The notes: generated from the sequence alone by a model not told the origin. 64,000 nucleotides of DNA from Micromonospora halophytica (GCF_900090245.1 NZ_FMDN01000012.1:62001-126000), one strand, 5' to 3'. Positions 21,001 through 48,817 are shown, counted from the stretch's first letter. Numbers and translations are program-made.

Positions 21001-23289
21001 AACTTGGCCACCGCGCACACCATCGGCCTGCCCGTCGACCTCACCCGGGTGCTCGCCGGCACCGACACCGTGCCGCTGCCCACCTACGCCTTCGACCGGG
21101 ACCGGTACTGGCCCACCGCGACCAGTGGGCAGGGCGGCGCGCCGGAGAGCACCGGCGACGACTCCGCGTTCTGGGCGGCCGTCGAACGGGAGGACCTGGC
21201 CGCGCTCGCCGAACTCACCGCGCAGGACGCCACCGACTCCCTGGAGCGGCTGGGTGCGGCGCTGCCCCTGCTCGCCTCCTGGCGACGGCAGCAGCGCGAC
21301 CGCTCCACCCTGGACGACCTGCGCTACCGCGCTGTCTGGCAGCCGTACACCGGAACGCCCGTCAGTTTCCTCTCCGGCGCCTGGTGGATCGTCGCCGACG
21401 AGCGCCACGCCGACGAGGGCGAGCACGCGGTCGTCGAACTGACCCGCCGGGGCGCCGACGTCCGGCTGGTGCTGCTGCCGGAGGAGACGACCGACCGGGC
21501 CGCCGTCGCCGCGCACCTGAGCGCCGTGACCACCGACGGCGGGCCGGCCGGCGTGCTGTCGCTGCTCGCCCTCGCCGACGGCGCGGTCGACGACACCCAG
21601 CCGGTGCCGCCGTTCCTCGCCCGGTCCCTCGCCCTGCTCCAGGCCCTCGGCGACCTCGACGTGGCCGCGCCCCTGTGGTGCGTCACCCGGGGCGCCGCCG
21701 GCACCACCCGGGGCGGGACGGCCGACCGGCCCGAACAGAGCCTGCTCTGGGGCCTCGGCCGGGTGGTCGCCCTGGAGCACCCCGAGCGCTGGGGCGGCCT
21801 GGTCGACGTGCCGGCGACCCTCGACGACCACGGCTGGGACCTGCTCTGCGCCGCCCTCGCCGGCCTCGACGGCGAGGACCAGCTCGCGATCGACGGCGCC
21901 ACCATCCTCGTCCGACGGCTCGTCCGGGCCCCCGGCGGCGACGCCGCGGCCGACGAGCCCGACCACCGGGGCACCACCCTGGTCACCGGTGGCACCGGGG
22001 CGCTCGGCGCGGAGGTGGCCCGCTGGCTGGCCGGCCGCGGCGCCGAACACCTGCTGCTGGTGAGCCGCCGGGGCGCGGACGCGCCAGGTGCCGCCGAGCT
22101 GGCCCGGGAGCTGACCGACGCGGGCACCCGGGTCACCGTCGCGGCCTGTGACGTGGCCGACCGTGCGGCGCTGGCGAAACTGCTCGACGAGGTGCCGGCC
22201 GACGTGCCGCTGACCGCGGTGGTACACGCGGCGGGCGTGCTGGACGACGGCGTCCTCGACGGGCTCACCGCCGACCGGATCGCCGGGGTCCTGCGGCCCA
22301 AGGTGCTCGGCGCGCTGCACCTGCACGAGCTGACCATCGGCCGGGAGCTGCGCGCGTTCGTGCTGTTCTCGGCCATGGCCGGCCAGCTCGGCGCCGCCGG
22401 TCAGGGCAGCTACGCCGCCGCGAACGCGTACCTCGACGCGCTCGCCGAACAGCGGTGCCGGCAAGGCCTGCCGGCCACCTCGATCGCCTGGGGCCCGTGG
22501 GCCGTCGGCGGGATGGCCTCGGCCGACCAGGCCGTGGAGGAGCGCCGCCGCCGTACCGGGGTGGCCCGCCTCGACACCGGGCCCGCGTTCGCCGCGCTGG
22601 AGCGGTCGGTGGCGCGGCGTGAGCCGGCGACGCTGGTGGCGGCCGTCGACTGGGCCCGGTACGTGCCCGGCTTCGTCGCCGTGCGGCCCAGCCCGCTGCT
22701 CACCGGCGTCCCCGAGGCCGAGCGGGCCGTCGCCGAGCGGGCCGACGACGCCGTGGCGTCGGCGGAGTCGCTGGCCACCCTGCTCGCCGGGCAGACCGAC
22801 GCCGAGCGGCGCAAGACCCTGCTGGAGCTCGTACGCGGCCAGGCCGCCGCCGTGCTCGGGCACGCCTCGATGGACGCCGTCGAACCCGACCGGGCCTTCC
22901 GGGAACTCGGATTCGACTCGCTGACCGCCGTGGAGCTGCGTAACCGGCTCACTGCGGCGACCGGCGTCCGGCTGCCCGCCACGGTCGTCTTCGACTACCC
23001 GACCGCCGCCGGCCTCGCCGAGTACGTCCGGGCGGCGATCGTCGACGGCGGAGTGGTCGGTGTCGCGCCGGTCTTCGGCGAACTGGACAGGTTGGAAGCG
23101 GCGCTCGCCGGCTCGGCGCCGGACCGCAGCGCCCGGATTCGGATCACCGAGCGGCTGCGGACGCTGCTGGCCTCCCTCAACGAGGACGATGCCGCGGCCG
23201 GCGGCGGGGACACCGTCGCCGAGAAGCTCCAGGACGCCACCCCGGACGAGGTCTTCGACTTCATCGACCGGGAGCTGGGGGTGTCCTGA
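9085..23289 (+). CDS. Modular type I PKS, three modules (C, D, E)
   Basis: A 4734-residue protein with three KS-AT-KR-ACP modules, each adding one extender unit and reducing the beta-keto group to an alcohol. The GTG start at 9085 is chosen because a GAGGTG element lies 8 bp upstream and the N-terminus then begins directly with the class 1a docking coiled coil (EYLKRTTSELRRTRRRL). The C-terminus carries the matching kind of acidic docking tail ending FDFIDRELGVS. The gene follows the previous PKS by 46 bp and precedes the next by 47 bp, so all are probably on one transcript. ATs predict malonyl, methylmalonyl, methylmalonyl. A large stretch of module E (about 18745-19030 and 20040-21100) is nearly identical in DNA to other modules and has different third-base usage from its surroundings. 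Confidence 0.97.
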   Translation: MSNEDEKYVEYLKRTTSELRRTRRRLRELEAKDVEPVAIVAMSCRYPGGVSSPEQLWDLVRDGGDGIGPFPADRGWDLDRLFHPDPDHPGTSYVREGGFVYDAADFDPDLFGISPREALAMDPQQRLLLETSWEAFERAGLPLATVRGSRTGVFVGAASHGYDGVMAQAENGEGHLLTGNATSVISGRVAYTLGLEGPAVTVDTACSSSLVAIHLAAQALRNGDCELALAGGVTVMPTPAVFVGFSRQRGLAADGRCKAFAAAADGTSWSEGIGMLLLTRLSDAHRHGYPVLAVVRGSAVNQDGASNGLSAPHGPSQVRVIRQALANARLTPEQVDVVEAHGTGTRLGDPIEAQALLATYGQERGEAAPLLLGSVKSNIGHTQAAAGVAGVIKMVQAIRHGIVPPTLHVDQPSPHIDWDAGAVRLATGATPWPAVDRPRRAAVSSFGVSGTNAHTIIEQAPTPEQAEAAPAPTADRPVVPVLLSARTDAALAAQAGRWAAWLDADTDLRPLDVAYSSVASRAVLDSRAVVTAAGRDDLVAGLRALATGAAAGNVHAGAGATHGQLAVLFSGQGAQRAGMGRELYDVFPVFAAALDEVCAQLDQALPRPLREVLFAAEGSPEAGLLDQTVFTQAGLFAVEVALFRLVESFGVVPDFVGGHSVGEITAAYVAGVLSLEHACALVAARGRLMQALPAGGGMLAVNAPESEVAAVLDGLADVGVAAVNGPTSVVVSGAVDALDEVERVWRGRGVRTRRLAVSHAFHSPLMEPMLAKFRAVVERLTFSAPTVPVVSNLTGALADPDEIRTAGYWVRHVREAVRYADGISALRAAGVDTFVEIGPQSVLTAMTADVLPGDEGVLAVAVQRKDRPEAVALLAGLAGLHVHGVAVTWQPWFADTGAQRVDLPTYAFQHQRYWPDGPTVADTQVDGAEGDFWAAVERGDLTEVAAHLAVQDDPAAVEALAPAVPVLSSWRRARLRDAVVDGWSYRIDWEPVRPAPAPNLTGRWLVVTTGGDAPDPAEVLTRAGVPVDRLAVRPDTGRSELAEALRQHGEQGWAGVLCVLPERDRPLPDAPAVPAGTALLLTLTQALADTGLPGRLWCLTRGAVCVGGGETLTDPSSAAAWGLGRVIALEQPDRWGGLIDLPARTGDATGTGTGSPAAQADPTTEPADLAVAPVAAGGTARLDRVTGDALLAVLADGGHDQVAIRPQGVFGRRLVAAVPPAGSGWRPSGTVLVTGGTGALGGHVARWLLANGAAEVVLVSRRGPDAPGAVELAGELGSSARIVACDVTDAGAVAALVAGLPALTAVVHTAGIVDDGVLDRLDLARMQAVLDGKVRAARVLHEATAGRDLDAFVLFSSLAGVVGSAGQGNYAAANAYLDAFATWRRGQGLPATAVAWGAWAADGMAAATAALTARLIRGGINPLPAAEAVTALGRLVNTAAPAVTVADVDWGRLAASWGRTDPLIAALPGVPAVPAGGVRAVVVGRSLPQLTELVRTQAAVVLGYPAGQPLPERTFRDLGFDSLTAVELRNRLAAETGMTLPATLAFDHPTVAELAAHLHGLTAGHTTGEVVADGADLRREPVAIVAMSCRFPGGVASPEQLWDLVAGGTDAMTLMPGERGWNIAELYHPDPEHLGTSYVREGGFVAGAGEFDPAFFGISPREALAMDPQQRLLLEATWEAFERARIDPTALRGSRTGVYVGTNGQDYGSLLMAAGDVDENYLATGTSASVISGRLAYTFGLHGPAVTVDTACSSSLVALHLAAQALQAGECDLALAGGATVMATPGIFVGFSRQRGLAADGRCKPFAGAADGTGWGEGVGLLVLQRLSDARRDGNPVLAVVRGSAVNQDGASNGLTAPNGPAQQRVIRQALANARLTPADVDAVEAHGTGTTLGDPIEAQALIATYGQDRPADRPLWLGSIKSNIGHTQAAAGVAGIIKMVLAMRHGVLPPTLHVDEPTPHVDWSAGSVALLTEARPWEPVDGVRRAGVSSFGISGTNVHTILEHVAEPEPVAPAADGPVGELPWVLSGRTAGALAARARDLRAHLDTVTDAGLPDVGWSLVATRASHDHRAVVLAADRAGLTAALDALADGRPAPDTVTGAAGTAGEVAFVFPGQGSQWIGMAAELLDTAPIFADTFAACAEALRPYVDWSPTDVVRGVPDAPSLERVDVVQPTLFAVGVSLAALWQSYGVRPTAVIGHSQGEIAAAYVAGALTLDDAAAVVALRSRIIADIAGDGGMVSVATTADEATATIARWDGRVALAAVNGPTSVVVSGDGAALDELVAHYESRDVRVRRIPVDYASHSAHVEPLADQLRELLAGLRPRTSEIRFRSTVEGDWLDTAGLDADYWYRNLRQTVRFDDAVRSLVTAGYQTFIEVSAHPVLTMAVQESVELAAADPGTVTVTGTLRRDDGGLGRFHRALAEVHTGGTPVDWRPAFAGITAHRRDLPTYPFQRQVYWPQPSAAPTAPSAAPAADDEVDARFWAAVEAEDLTALTAELADAADTVPEAAFADVLPALAAWRRRHRDQATVDSWRYRDGWLPVAADSAEEPAVTGAWWLVTGPDDTGAAQAAFTRAALERHGATVVPVALDAERTDRDALAARLRDLAATGPAAGIVSLLALDETPTPEHRHVPVGFAGTVTLVQALGDAGLRAPLWTLTRGAVSTDAADPLPHPMQQLAWGFGRVAALEHPDRWGGLVDLPDDLDDVAGRRLVRVLAGTDSEDQVALRRAGAFGRRLLRAPLGDAPATRTWRPSGSVLVTGGTGALGGHMARWLAANGAAHLVLLSRRGRQAEGIGELEAELVGLGARVTVAACDAADRAALAAVIADLPAEHPLTAVVHTAAVLDDSVINSLTLDQVDYALGAKVTAALHLHELTRDHDLDAFVLFSSMAGTVGSSGVGNYAPGNAYLNALAEHRRDLGLPATSIGWGAWGGGGMAEGEFGQMLHRHGAPEMHPRLAVTALHQAVEHDETFLTISHIAWDRFYVAFTATRPGPLIAEIPEAQRLAATKGLDRAEETDESSPAAGFARMSAAERQQALLDLVRDQAATVLKYAGGQAVDPHHAFRDLGFDSVTAVELRNRLATATGLRLPVTLVFDYPTPTVLARHLHQELGGGAEAAVQAAPVTLGDDEPVAIVAMACRFPGGATDPERFWQMLAAGRDAVSDLPGDRGWDIDRLYDPDPYSSGTSYVRSGAFLYEAADFDAGFFGISPREALAMDPQQRLLLETSWEAVERAGVDPGMLRGSRTGVFVGTNGQDYGALLMVSGDEVEGFAGTGNAASVVSGRVSYALGLEGPAVSVDTACSSSLVALHLAVQSLRRGECDLALAGGVTVMATPGLFVEFSRQRGLAADGRCKAFAAGADGTGWGEGAGVLLVERLSDARRNGHQVLAIVRGSAVNQDGASNGLTAPNGPSQQRVIRQALASARLTAADVDVVEAHGTGTTLGDPIEAQALLATYGQERTEPLLLGSVKSNIGHTQAAAGVAGVIKMVLAMQEGVVPATLHVDEPSPHIDWSAGAVELATEARPWPGTDRSRRAAISSFGISGTNAHIIIEQPDDLPPTRPGAEDDRNPGLLASAATLWPVSARSKAALAGQAARLARHLREHGDLDPTVVAWSLLTTRSTFDHRAAVVGADVDELLSGLDALAAGAPAGNVVSGVASNQGAGPVFVFPGQGAQSAGMAAGLVGRTPVFDAKLADCQRALAPYLDVDLVSVLTGEDESWLERVEVVQPVLWAVGIALAAVWQHVGVVPQAVIGHSQGEIGAACVAGILTLEDAAKTVALRSRALAVLRGTGTMASIDLPADAVAERLPAFEGVGVAAVNGPSTVVVSGPPQPVADLVDACQADGIRARLIPVDYASHSAAVQDVAEQLRSDLADVAPQPGHTRLVSTLTGEWVDPASMSADYWYDNLRQTVQFDAAVRVAVAAGHRTFVEISPHPVLTMPVTAILDDTDTSGHTLGSLRRGDDDATRLLTNLATAHTIGLPVDLTRVLAGTDTVPLPTYAFDRDRYWPTATSGQGGAPESTGDDSAFWAAVEREDLAALAELTAQDATDSLERLGAALPLLASWRRQQRDRSTLDDLRYRAVWQPYTGTPVSFLSGAWWIVADERHADEGEHAVVELTRRGADVRLVLLPEETTDRAAVAAHLSAVTTDGGPAGVLSLLALADGAVDDTQPVPPFLARSLALLQALGDLDVAAPLWCVTRGAAGTTRGGTADRPEQSLLWGLGRVVALEHPERWGGLVDVPATLDDHGWDLLCAALAGLDGEDQLAIDGATILVRRLVRAPGGDAAADEPDHRGTTLVTGGTGALGAEVARWLAGRGAEHLLLVSRRGADAPGAAELARELTDAGTRVTVAACDVADRAALAKLLDEVPADVPLTAVVHAAGVLDDGVLDGLTADRIAGVLRPKVLGALHLHELTIGRELRAFVLFSAMAGQLGAAGQGSYAAANAYLDALAEQRCRQGLPATSIAWGPWAVGGMASADQAVEERRRRTGVARLDTGPAFAALERSVARREPATLVAAVDWARYVPGFVAVRPSPLLTGVPEAERAVAERADDAVASAESLATLLAGQTDAERRKTLLELVRGQAAAVLGHASMDAVEPDRAFRELGFDSLTAVELRNRLTAATGVRLPATVVFDYPTAAGLAEYVRAAIVDGGVVGVAPVFGELDRLEAALAGSAPDRSARIRITERLRTLLASLNEDDAAAGGGDTVAEKLQDATPDEVFDFIDRELGVS
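9187..13770 (+). other. PKS module C: KS-AT(malonyl)-KR-ACP
   Basis: KS active-site Cys is at 9700-9702. The AT Ser is at 11062-11064 in GHSVGE and HAFH is at 11359-11370, predicting malonyl-CoA. The KR has GGTGALG near 12785 and GNYAAANAYLDA with the catalytic Tyr. The usual LDD of B-type KRs is VDD here; with no A-type Trp present, a B-type (D-hydroxyl) outcome is still the better guess. ACP Ser is 13648-13650. A dimerisation element (GDFWAAVERGDL, from about 11873) lies between AT and KR. Confidence 0.92.
10780..11830 (+). repeat. Malonyl-AT cassette shared by modules C and F
   Basis: The AT and its end (FSGQGAQRAGMGR to YAFQHQRYWP) are closely similar in module F (25030-26085). The protein identity is high and long DNA stretches match, though less perfectly than among the methylmalonyl cassettes. 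The cassettes end at the AT border, after which C has a KR and F a DH. Confidence 0.65.
13822..18420 (+). other. PKS module D: KS-AT(methylmalonyl)-KR(B2-like)-ACP
   Basis: KS Cys is 14338-14340. AT Ser is 15685-15687 (GHSQGEIAAA) with YASH at 15985-15996, so methylmalonyl-CoA is predicted. This AT (PGQGSQWIGM) is clearly a different lineage from the near-identical ATs of modules B, E, G, H and I. The KR has LDD and a Pro two residues after the catalytic Tyr (17791-17793, YAPGN). That is the B2 signature, linked in characterised KRs to an epimerised alpha-methyl with a D-hydroxyl. ACP Ser is 18298-18300. Confidence 0.92.
18475..23060 (+). other. PKS module E: KS-AT(methylmalonyl)-KR(B1-like)-ACP
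   Basis: KS Cys is 18991-18993. AT Ser is 20353-20355 (GHSQGEIGAA) and YASH is 20650-20661, predicting methylmalonyl-CoA. The KR (from about 21970) has GGTGALG, LDD and Tyr 22411-22413 in GSYAAAN, a B1-like pattern. ACP Ser is 22918-22920. The AT and the start of the KS are DNA-level near copies of those in module B, but this AT has the full-length segment before YASH that module B lacks. Confidence 0.92.
20060..21095 (+). repeat. Near-identical methylmalonyl-AT cassette, copy in module E
   Basis: The first part (about 20060-20460) matches module B almost base for base. The last part (about 20830-21095) instead matches module G, including a shared GTLTRVLAGT-coding end. That is a mosaic pattern expected from gene conversion. 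Confidence 0.8.
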
Positions 23290-23336
23290 CGTGATCGCTG
23301 CTGGGTCGACGGGTCAACACAAGGAGTGGGCGGTCC

Positions 23337-34280
<10,944 letters not shown>

Positions 34281-34316
34281 GATGACCGACTTCCGGATCG
34301 AGGCAGGTGCGACCCG

Positions 34317-37300
34317 ATGAGCGACGACAAGCTGCGGTACTTCCTCAAGCGGGTGACCGCCGACCTGCACGACACCAGGCGCAAGCTGCAGACCGTCGAG
34401 GCGCGCGACCAGGAACCCCTCGCGATCGTCTCGATGAGCTGCCGCTTCCCCGGCGGCGTCCGGTCCCCGGAGGACCTGTGGGACCTCGTCGCCGACGGCC
34501 GCGACGCCCTCACCGAGTTCCCGGCCGACCGGGGCTGGGACCTGGAGTCGCTCTATGACCCGGACCCCAACAAGCCGGGCAAGAGCTACACCCGCGTCGG
34601 CGGGTTCCTCGACGACGCCGGGGCGTTCGACCCGACCCTGTTCGGCATCTCGCCGCGTGAGGCCCTGGCGATGGACCCGCAGCAGCGGCTGCTGCTGGAG
34701 ACGTCCTGGGAGGCCATCGAGCGGGCCGGCATCGACCCGCTGTCGCTGCGCGGCAGCTCCACCGGCGTCTTCGTCGGGCTGAGCACCTCCAACTACGGCA
34801 TGGGTCTGCCGCACGTGCCCGAGGGCGTCGACATGTACCTCGGCACCGGTAACACCACCAGCGTGGCGTCCGGGCGGATCTCGTTCACCCTCGGCCTCAA
34901 CGGCCCGGCCGTCACCGTCGACACCGCCTGCTCGTCCTCGCTGGTGGCGCTGCACCTGGCGGTGAACGCGCTGCGCCGCGGCGAGTGCGACCTGGCGATC
35001 GCCGGTGGCGTCACCGTCATGGCCACCCCCGGTGTCTTCGTCGTCTTCTCCCGGCAGCGCGGCATGTCCGTCGACGGCCGGTGCAAGGCGTTCGCGGCCG
35101 GCGCGGACGGCACCGGCTGGGGCGAGGGCGGCGGTGTGCTCGTCGTCGAACGGCTCGCCGACGCCGAACGCAACGGCCACCCGATCCTCGCCGTCATCCG
35201 GGGCAGCGCCCTCAACCAGGACGGCGCGTCCAACGGGCTCACCGCCCCGAACGGCCCCTCCCAGCAGCGGGTCATCCGGCAGGCCCTCGCCAACGCCCGG
35301 CTCGGCACCGCCGACGTCGACATGGTCGAGGCGCACGGCACCGGCACCACCCTCGGCGACCCGATCGAGGCGCAGGCGCTGATCGCCACGTACGGGCAGG
35401 ACCGGCCCGCCGACCAGCCGCTCTGGCTCGGCTCGGTGAAGTCGAACATCGGCCACACCCAGAGCGCCGCCGGCGTCGCCGGCCTGGTCAAGATGGTGAT
35501 GGCGCTGCGCAACGGCGTGATGCCGGAGACCCTGCACATCGACGAGCCCTCCCCGCACGTGGACTGGACCGCGGGGGCGGTGTCCCTGCTCACCGAGACC
35601 CGGCCGTGGCCGGAACTTGGGCGTCCCCGCCGCGGCGGCGTCTCCTCGTTCGGGGTCAGCGGCACCAACGCCCACGTGATCCTGGAGGAGTACCAGCCGC
35701 GCACCGCCGCCCCGGAGACCGTCGACGGGGAGGAGGTCCCCGAGGCCACCGTCGAGACCACCGACCGGCCCGGCCTGGTCGACGCGGACGTGACGGTGTG
35801 GCCGGTGTCGGCGCGGTCGAAGGCCGCGCTCGCCCAGCAGGCCGACCGGCTCGCCCGGCACGTGCGCGGGCACGGCGACGTCGAGCCGGCGGCGGTGGGC
35901 TGGTCGCTGGCCACCACCCGGTCGACGTTCGACCAGCGGGCGGCCGTGGTGGGTGGGACCACCGAGGACCTGCTGGCCGGGCTGGACGCCCTGGCCGCCG
36001 GCATCCCGGCCGGCAACCTCGTCACCGGCACGGTCACCGGCTCGTCCGCCGGACCCGTCTTCGTCTTCCCGGGCCAGGGCGCCCAGTCGGCGCGGATGGC
36101 CGCCGGGCTGGTCGGCCGGACTCCGGTGTTCGACGCGAAGCTGGCCGAGTGCCAGCAGGCGCTCGCGCCGTACCTGGATGTGGATCTCGTCTCGGTGCTC
36201 ACCGGTGACGACGAGTCGTGGCTGGAACGGGTCGAGGTCGTGCAGCCGGTGCTGTGGGCCGTCGGCGTCGCCCTGGCGGCCGTCTGGCGGTCGGCCGGCG
36301 TCGTGCCGGACGCGGTGATCGGCCACTCGCAGGGCGAGATCGGCGCGGCCTGCGTCGCCGGGATCCTGACCGTGGAGGACGCGGCGAAGACGGTGGCCCT
36401 GCGGTCGCGGGCCCTGGCGGTGCTGCGCGGCACCGGCACGATGGCCTCGATCGACCTGCCCGCCGACGCGGTCGCCGAGCGGCTGCCCGCCTTCGAGGGC
36501 GTGGGCGTCGCCGCCGTCAACGGCCCGTCGACCGTGGTCGTGTCCGGGCCGCCGCAGCCGGTGGCCGACCTGGTCGACGCCTGCCAGGCCGACGGGATCC
36601 GCGCCCGGCTGATCCCGGTGGACTACGCCTCGCACTCCGCCGCCGTGCAGGAGGTCGCCGAACAGCTCCGCGCGGACCTGGCCGGCGTGACCCCGCAGAA
36701 CGGCCACGTCCGGCTCGTCTCCACGCTGACCGGTGACTGGGTCGACCCGGCCACGATGACCGCCGACTACTGGTACGACAACCTGCGCCGGACCGTGCAG
36801 TTCGACGCCGCCGTCCGTACCGCGATCGCCGCCGGGCACAGCACGTTCGTCGAGATCAGCCCGCACCCGGTGCTGACCATGCCGGTGACCGGGATCCTGG
36901 ACGACGCCGGGATCTCCGGCCACACCCTGGGCAGCCTGCGCCGGGGTGACGACGACCCGACCCGGCTGCTGACCAACCTGGCCACCGCCCACACCCTCGG
37001 CCTGCCCGTCGATCTCACGGCCGTGCTCGCCGCGACCGACACCGTGCCGCTGCCCACCTACGCCTTCGACCACCAGCGGTTCTGGCTGGACGGCAGCGGC
37101 GGCGTCGATTTGGAGACGCTGCTCCAGGCCGCGGCCGAACCCACCGACGCCTCCTTCTGGGCCGCCGTGGAACGCGGCGACCTGACCGCCCTCGCCGAGA
37201 CCGTCGCCACCGAGGACACCCCAGCCGACCGGGCCCTCGACGTGCTGGCCCCCGCGCTGCCGCTGCTCACCTCGTGGCGCCGGCAGCGTCGCCGGCAGTC

Positions 37301-39308
37301 CGACATCGACCGGTGGCGCTACCAGGACACCTGGAAGCCGCTCACCGGGGTGGCCAACCGGGGCATGAGCGGCACCTGGCTCGTGGTCATGCCGACCGGC
37401 GACATCGTCGAGCCCTGGCAGGACGCCGCCGTGGCGGCGATCGCCGCCGCCGGCGCCACCGTCGTCCCGGTGCCCGTCTCCACCACCGACGCCGACCGGG
37501 AGCTGCTCGGCAAGCTGCTGCGCGAAGCTGTCGCCACCGCGCCCGGCCACGGCGACGAGGTCACCGAGGTGACCGGCGTGGTGTCCCTGCTCGCCTTCGA
37601 CGAACTGGTCCACCCGCTGCACCCGTCCGTGCCCGGGGGCTTCGCCGCCACCGTCGCGCTCTTCCAGGCCCTCGGCGACGTCGGACTGCACGCGCCGATG
37701 TGGAGCGTCACCTCCGGCGCCGCCTCCGTCGGCCGCAGCGACCTGCTCCGCTCCCCGATCCAGTCGCTCGTCTGGGGCTTCGGCCGGGTCGCCGCGCTGG
37801 AGCACCCGCAGCGCTGGGGCGGCCTGGTCGACCTGCCCGAGGCCGTCGACGAGCGCTGCGCCGACCTGCTGGTCGCGGCCCTCACCGCCGCCGGCGAGGA
37901 GGACCAGATCGCGGTACGCCCCGGCGGCCTGCTGGCCCGCCGGCTCACCCGGGTACCGCTCGGCGACAGCCAGCCCGCGCACCCGTGGGAGCCCTTCGGC
38001 ACCGCGCTGGTCACCGGCGGCACCGGCGCGCTCGGCGGGCACGCCGCCCGCTGGCTGGCCCGCAGCGGGGTGGAGAACATCGTCATCGTCAGCCGGCGCG
38101 GCATGGCCGCCCCCGGCGCGCAGCAGCTCGTCGACGAGCTCACCGAACTGGGCGCGCAGGCCACCGTCGTCGCCTGCGACGCCTCCGACCGGGACGCCCT
38201 GGCCGAGCTGATCGACGCGATCCCCGCCGAGTACCCGCTCACCACGGTCGTGCACGCCTGCGCCGTGCTCGACGACGCGATGATCAACGACATCCGGCTG
38301 GAGCAGATCGAACGGGTCCTCCAGGCCAAGGTCGACGTCGCGTACCACCTGCACGAGCTGACCCTCGACCTGGACCTCTCCGCGTTCGTCATGTTCTCGT
38401 CCTTCGCCGGCAGCGTGGCCAGCTCCGGTGTCGGCAACTACGCCCCCAGCAACGCCTTCCTCGACGCGCTCGCCCAGCACCGGCGCGGCCTCGGCCTGCC
38501 CGCCACCTCCATCGCCTGGGGCGCCTGGGCCGGCGGCGGCATGGCGGACGGTCCCCTCGGTGAGCTGCTGCACCGCCACGGCGTACCCGAGATGGCCCCC
38601 GAGGCGGCGATCACCGCCCTGCACCAGGCGGTCGACCACGGCGAGGCGTTCCTCACCATCGCCGACATCGCCTGGGAGAGGTTCCACGTCGCCTTCACCG
38701 CCACCCGGCCCGGGCCGCTGATCAGCGACCTGCCGGACGTCCGCCGGCTGCGCGCCACCGAGCGGGTCGCCGCCCCGGACGCCGGTGACAGCCCGGACAC
38801 GTTGCAGGAGCGGCTGGCCGGGCTGCCCGCCGCCGAGCGGCTCGCCGTGCTGCTCGGCCTCGTCCGCGGCCAGGTCGCCGCCGTGCTCAACTACCCGTCC
38901 GCCGAGTCGGTGGACGAGCACCGGGCGTTCCGGGAACTGGGCTTCGACTCGGTCACCGCCGTCGAGCTGCGTAACCGGCTCGGCTCGGCCACCGGCGTGG
39001 CCCTGCCCGTCACCCTGGTCTTCGACTACCCGACCCCGACGACCCTGGCGGAGTACCTCTTCGCCGAGGTCGCCCACGACGACGTGGTCACGCCGACGGT
39101 CCTCCTCGACGACCTGGACCGGATCGCCGACAGCCTCGACGTGGTGGCCCGGGACGAGGCGGCGCGGGTGCGGGCCACCGTACGCCTGCAGGCGATGCTC
39201 TCCCGGCTCGGCCAGGACAGCGGCGGTGCCGCCATCGGCCGGCACCTCGACGACGCCACCGACGACGAGTTGTTCGCGATGGTGGACAAGGACCTCGGCA
39301 TCTCCTGA
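34317..39308 (+). CDS. Modular type I PKS, single module H: KS-AT(methylmalonyl)-KR-ACP
   Basis: A 1663-residue, one-module PKS. The ATG at 34317 gives a class 1a docking coiled coil (MSDDKLRYFLKRVTADLHDT). KS Cys is 34929-34931. AT Ser is 36327-36329 (GHSQGEIGAA) with YASH at 36624-36635, so methylmalonyl-CoA is expected. The KR (about 38000-38720) keeps GGTGALG, LDD and Tyr 38439-38441 with a Pro two residues later (YAPSN), the B2 signature it shares with module D. ACP Ser is 38949-38951 (GFDSV). The C-terminal docking tail ends FAMVDKDLGIS. The module should add a methyl-branched unit and leave a hydroxyl at C9 beside the diene. It lies 36 bp after one PKS gene and 46 bp before the next. 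Confidence 0.96.
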   Translation: MSDDKLRYFLKRVTADLHDTRRKLQTVEARDQEPLAIVSMSCRFPGGVRSPEDLWDLVADGRDALTEFPADRGWDLESLYDPDPNKPGKSYTRVGGFLDDAGAFDPTLFGISPREALAMDPQQRLLLETSWEAIERAGIDPLSLRGSSTGVFVGLSTSNYGMGLPHVPEGVDMYLGTGNTTSVASGRISFTLGLNGPAVTVDTACSSSLVALHLAVNALRRGECDLAIAGGVTVMATPGVFVVFSRQRGMSVDGRCKAFAAGADGTGWGEGGGVLVVERLADAERNGHPILAVIRGSALNQDGASNGLTAPNGPSQQRVIRQALANARLGTADVDMVEAHGTGTTLGDPIEAQALIATYGQDRPADQPLWLGSVKSNIGHTQSAAGVAGLVKMVMALRNGVMPETLHIDEPSPHVDWTAGAVSLLTETRPWPELGRPRRGGVSSFGVSGTNAHVILEEYQPRTAAPETVDGEEVPEATVETTDRPGLVDADVTVWPVSARSKAALAQQADRLARHVRGHGDVEPAAVGWSLATTRSTFDQRAAVVGGTTEDLLAGLDALAAGIPAGNLVTGTVTGSSAGPVFVFPGQGAQSARMAAGLVGRTPVFDAKLAECQQALAPYLDVDLVSVLTGDDESWLERVEVVQPVLWAVGVALAAVWRSAGVVPDAVIGHSQGEIGAACVAGILTVEDAAKTVALRSRALAVLRGTGTMASIDLPADAVAERLPAFEGVGVAAVNGPSTVVVSGPPQPVADLVDACQADGIRARLIPVDYASHSAAVQEVAEQLRADLAGVTPQNGHVRLVSTLTGDWVDPATMTADYWYDNLRRTVQFDAAVRTAIAAGHSTFVEISPHPVLTMPVTGILDDAGISGHTLGSLRRGDDDPTRLLTNLATAHTLGLPVDLTAVLAATDTVPLPTYAFDHQRFWLDGSGGVDLETLLQAAAEPTDASFWAAVERGDLTALAETVATEDTPADRALDVLAPALPLLTSWRRQRRRQSDIDRWRYQDTWKPLTGVANRGMSGTWLVVMPTGDIVEPWQDAAVAAIAAAGATVVPVPVSTTDADRELLGKLLREAVATAPGHGDEVTEVTGVVSLLAFDELVHPLHPSVPGGFAATVALFQALGDVGLHAPMWSVTSGAASVGRSDLLRSPIQSLVWGFGRVAALEHPQRWGGLVDLPEAVDERCADLLVAALTAAGEEDQIAVRPGGLLARRLTRVPLGDSQPAHPWEPFGTALVTGGTGALGGHAARWLARSGVENIVIVSRRGMAAPGAQQLVDELTELGAQATVVACDASDRDALAELIDAIPAEYPLTTVVHACAVLDDAMINDIRLEQIERVLQAKVDVAYHLHELTLDLDLSAFVMFSSFAGSVASSGVGNYAPSNAFLDALAQHRRGLGLPATSIAWGAWAGGGMADGPLGELLHRHGVPEMAPEAAITALHQAVDHGEAFLTIADIAWERFHVAFTATRPGPLISDLPDVRRLRATERVAAPDAGDSPDTLQERLAGLPAAERLAVLLGLVRGQVAAVLNYPSAESVDEHRAFRELGFDSVTAVELRNRLGSATGVALPVTLVFDYPTPTTLAEYLFAEVAHDDVVTPTVLLDDLDRIADSLDVVARDEAARVRATVRLQAMLSRLGQDSGGAAIGRHLDDATDDELFAMVDKDLGIS

Positions 39309-39354
39309 CCCCGCTCCGGCTCTCACCCGTCCCTCCCGAGGAAGCGGCACTTTG

Positions 39355-48792
<9,438 letters not shown>

Positions 48793-48817
48793 CCCGGCCG
48801 GCCGCAAGGAGCCCCCG

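Noticed and set aside
38785..39354. Possible N-terminal extension of gene 5 overlapping gene 4
   Set aside because: The extra residues are Pro/Ser/Arg-rich out-of-frame sequence of the gene 4 ACP. ATG 39355 has its own ribosome site and begins at the docking coiled coil.
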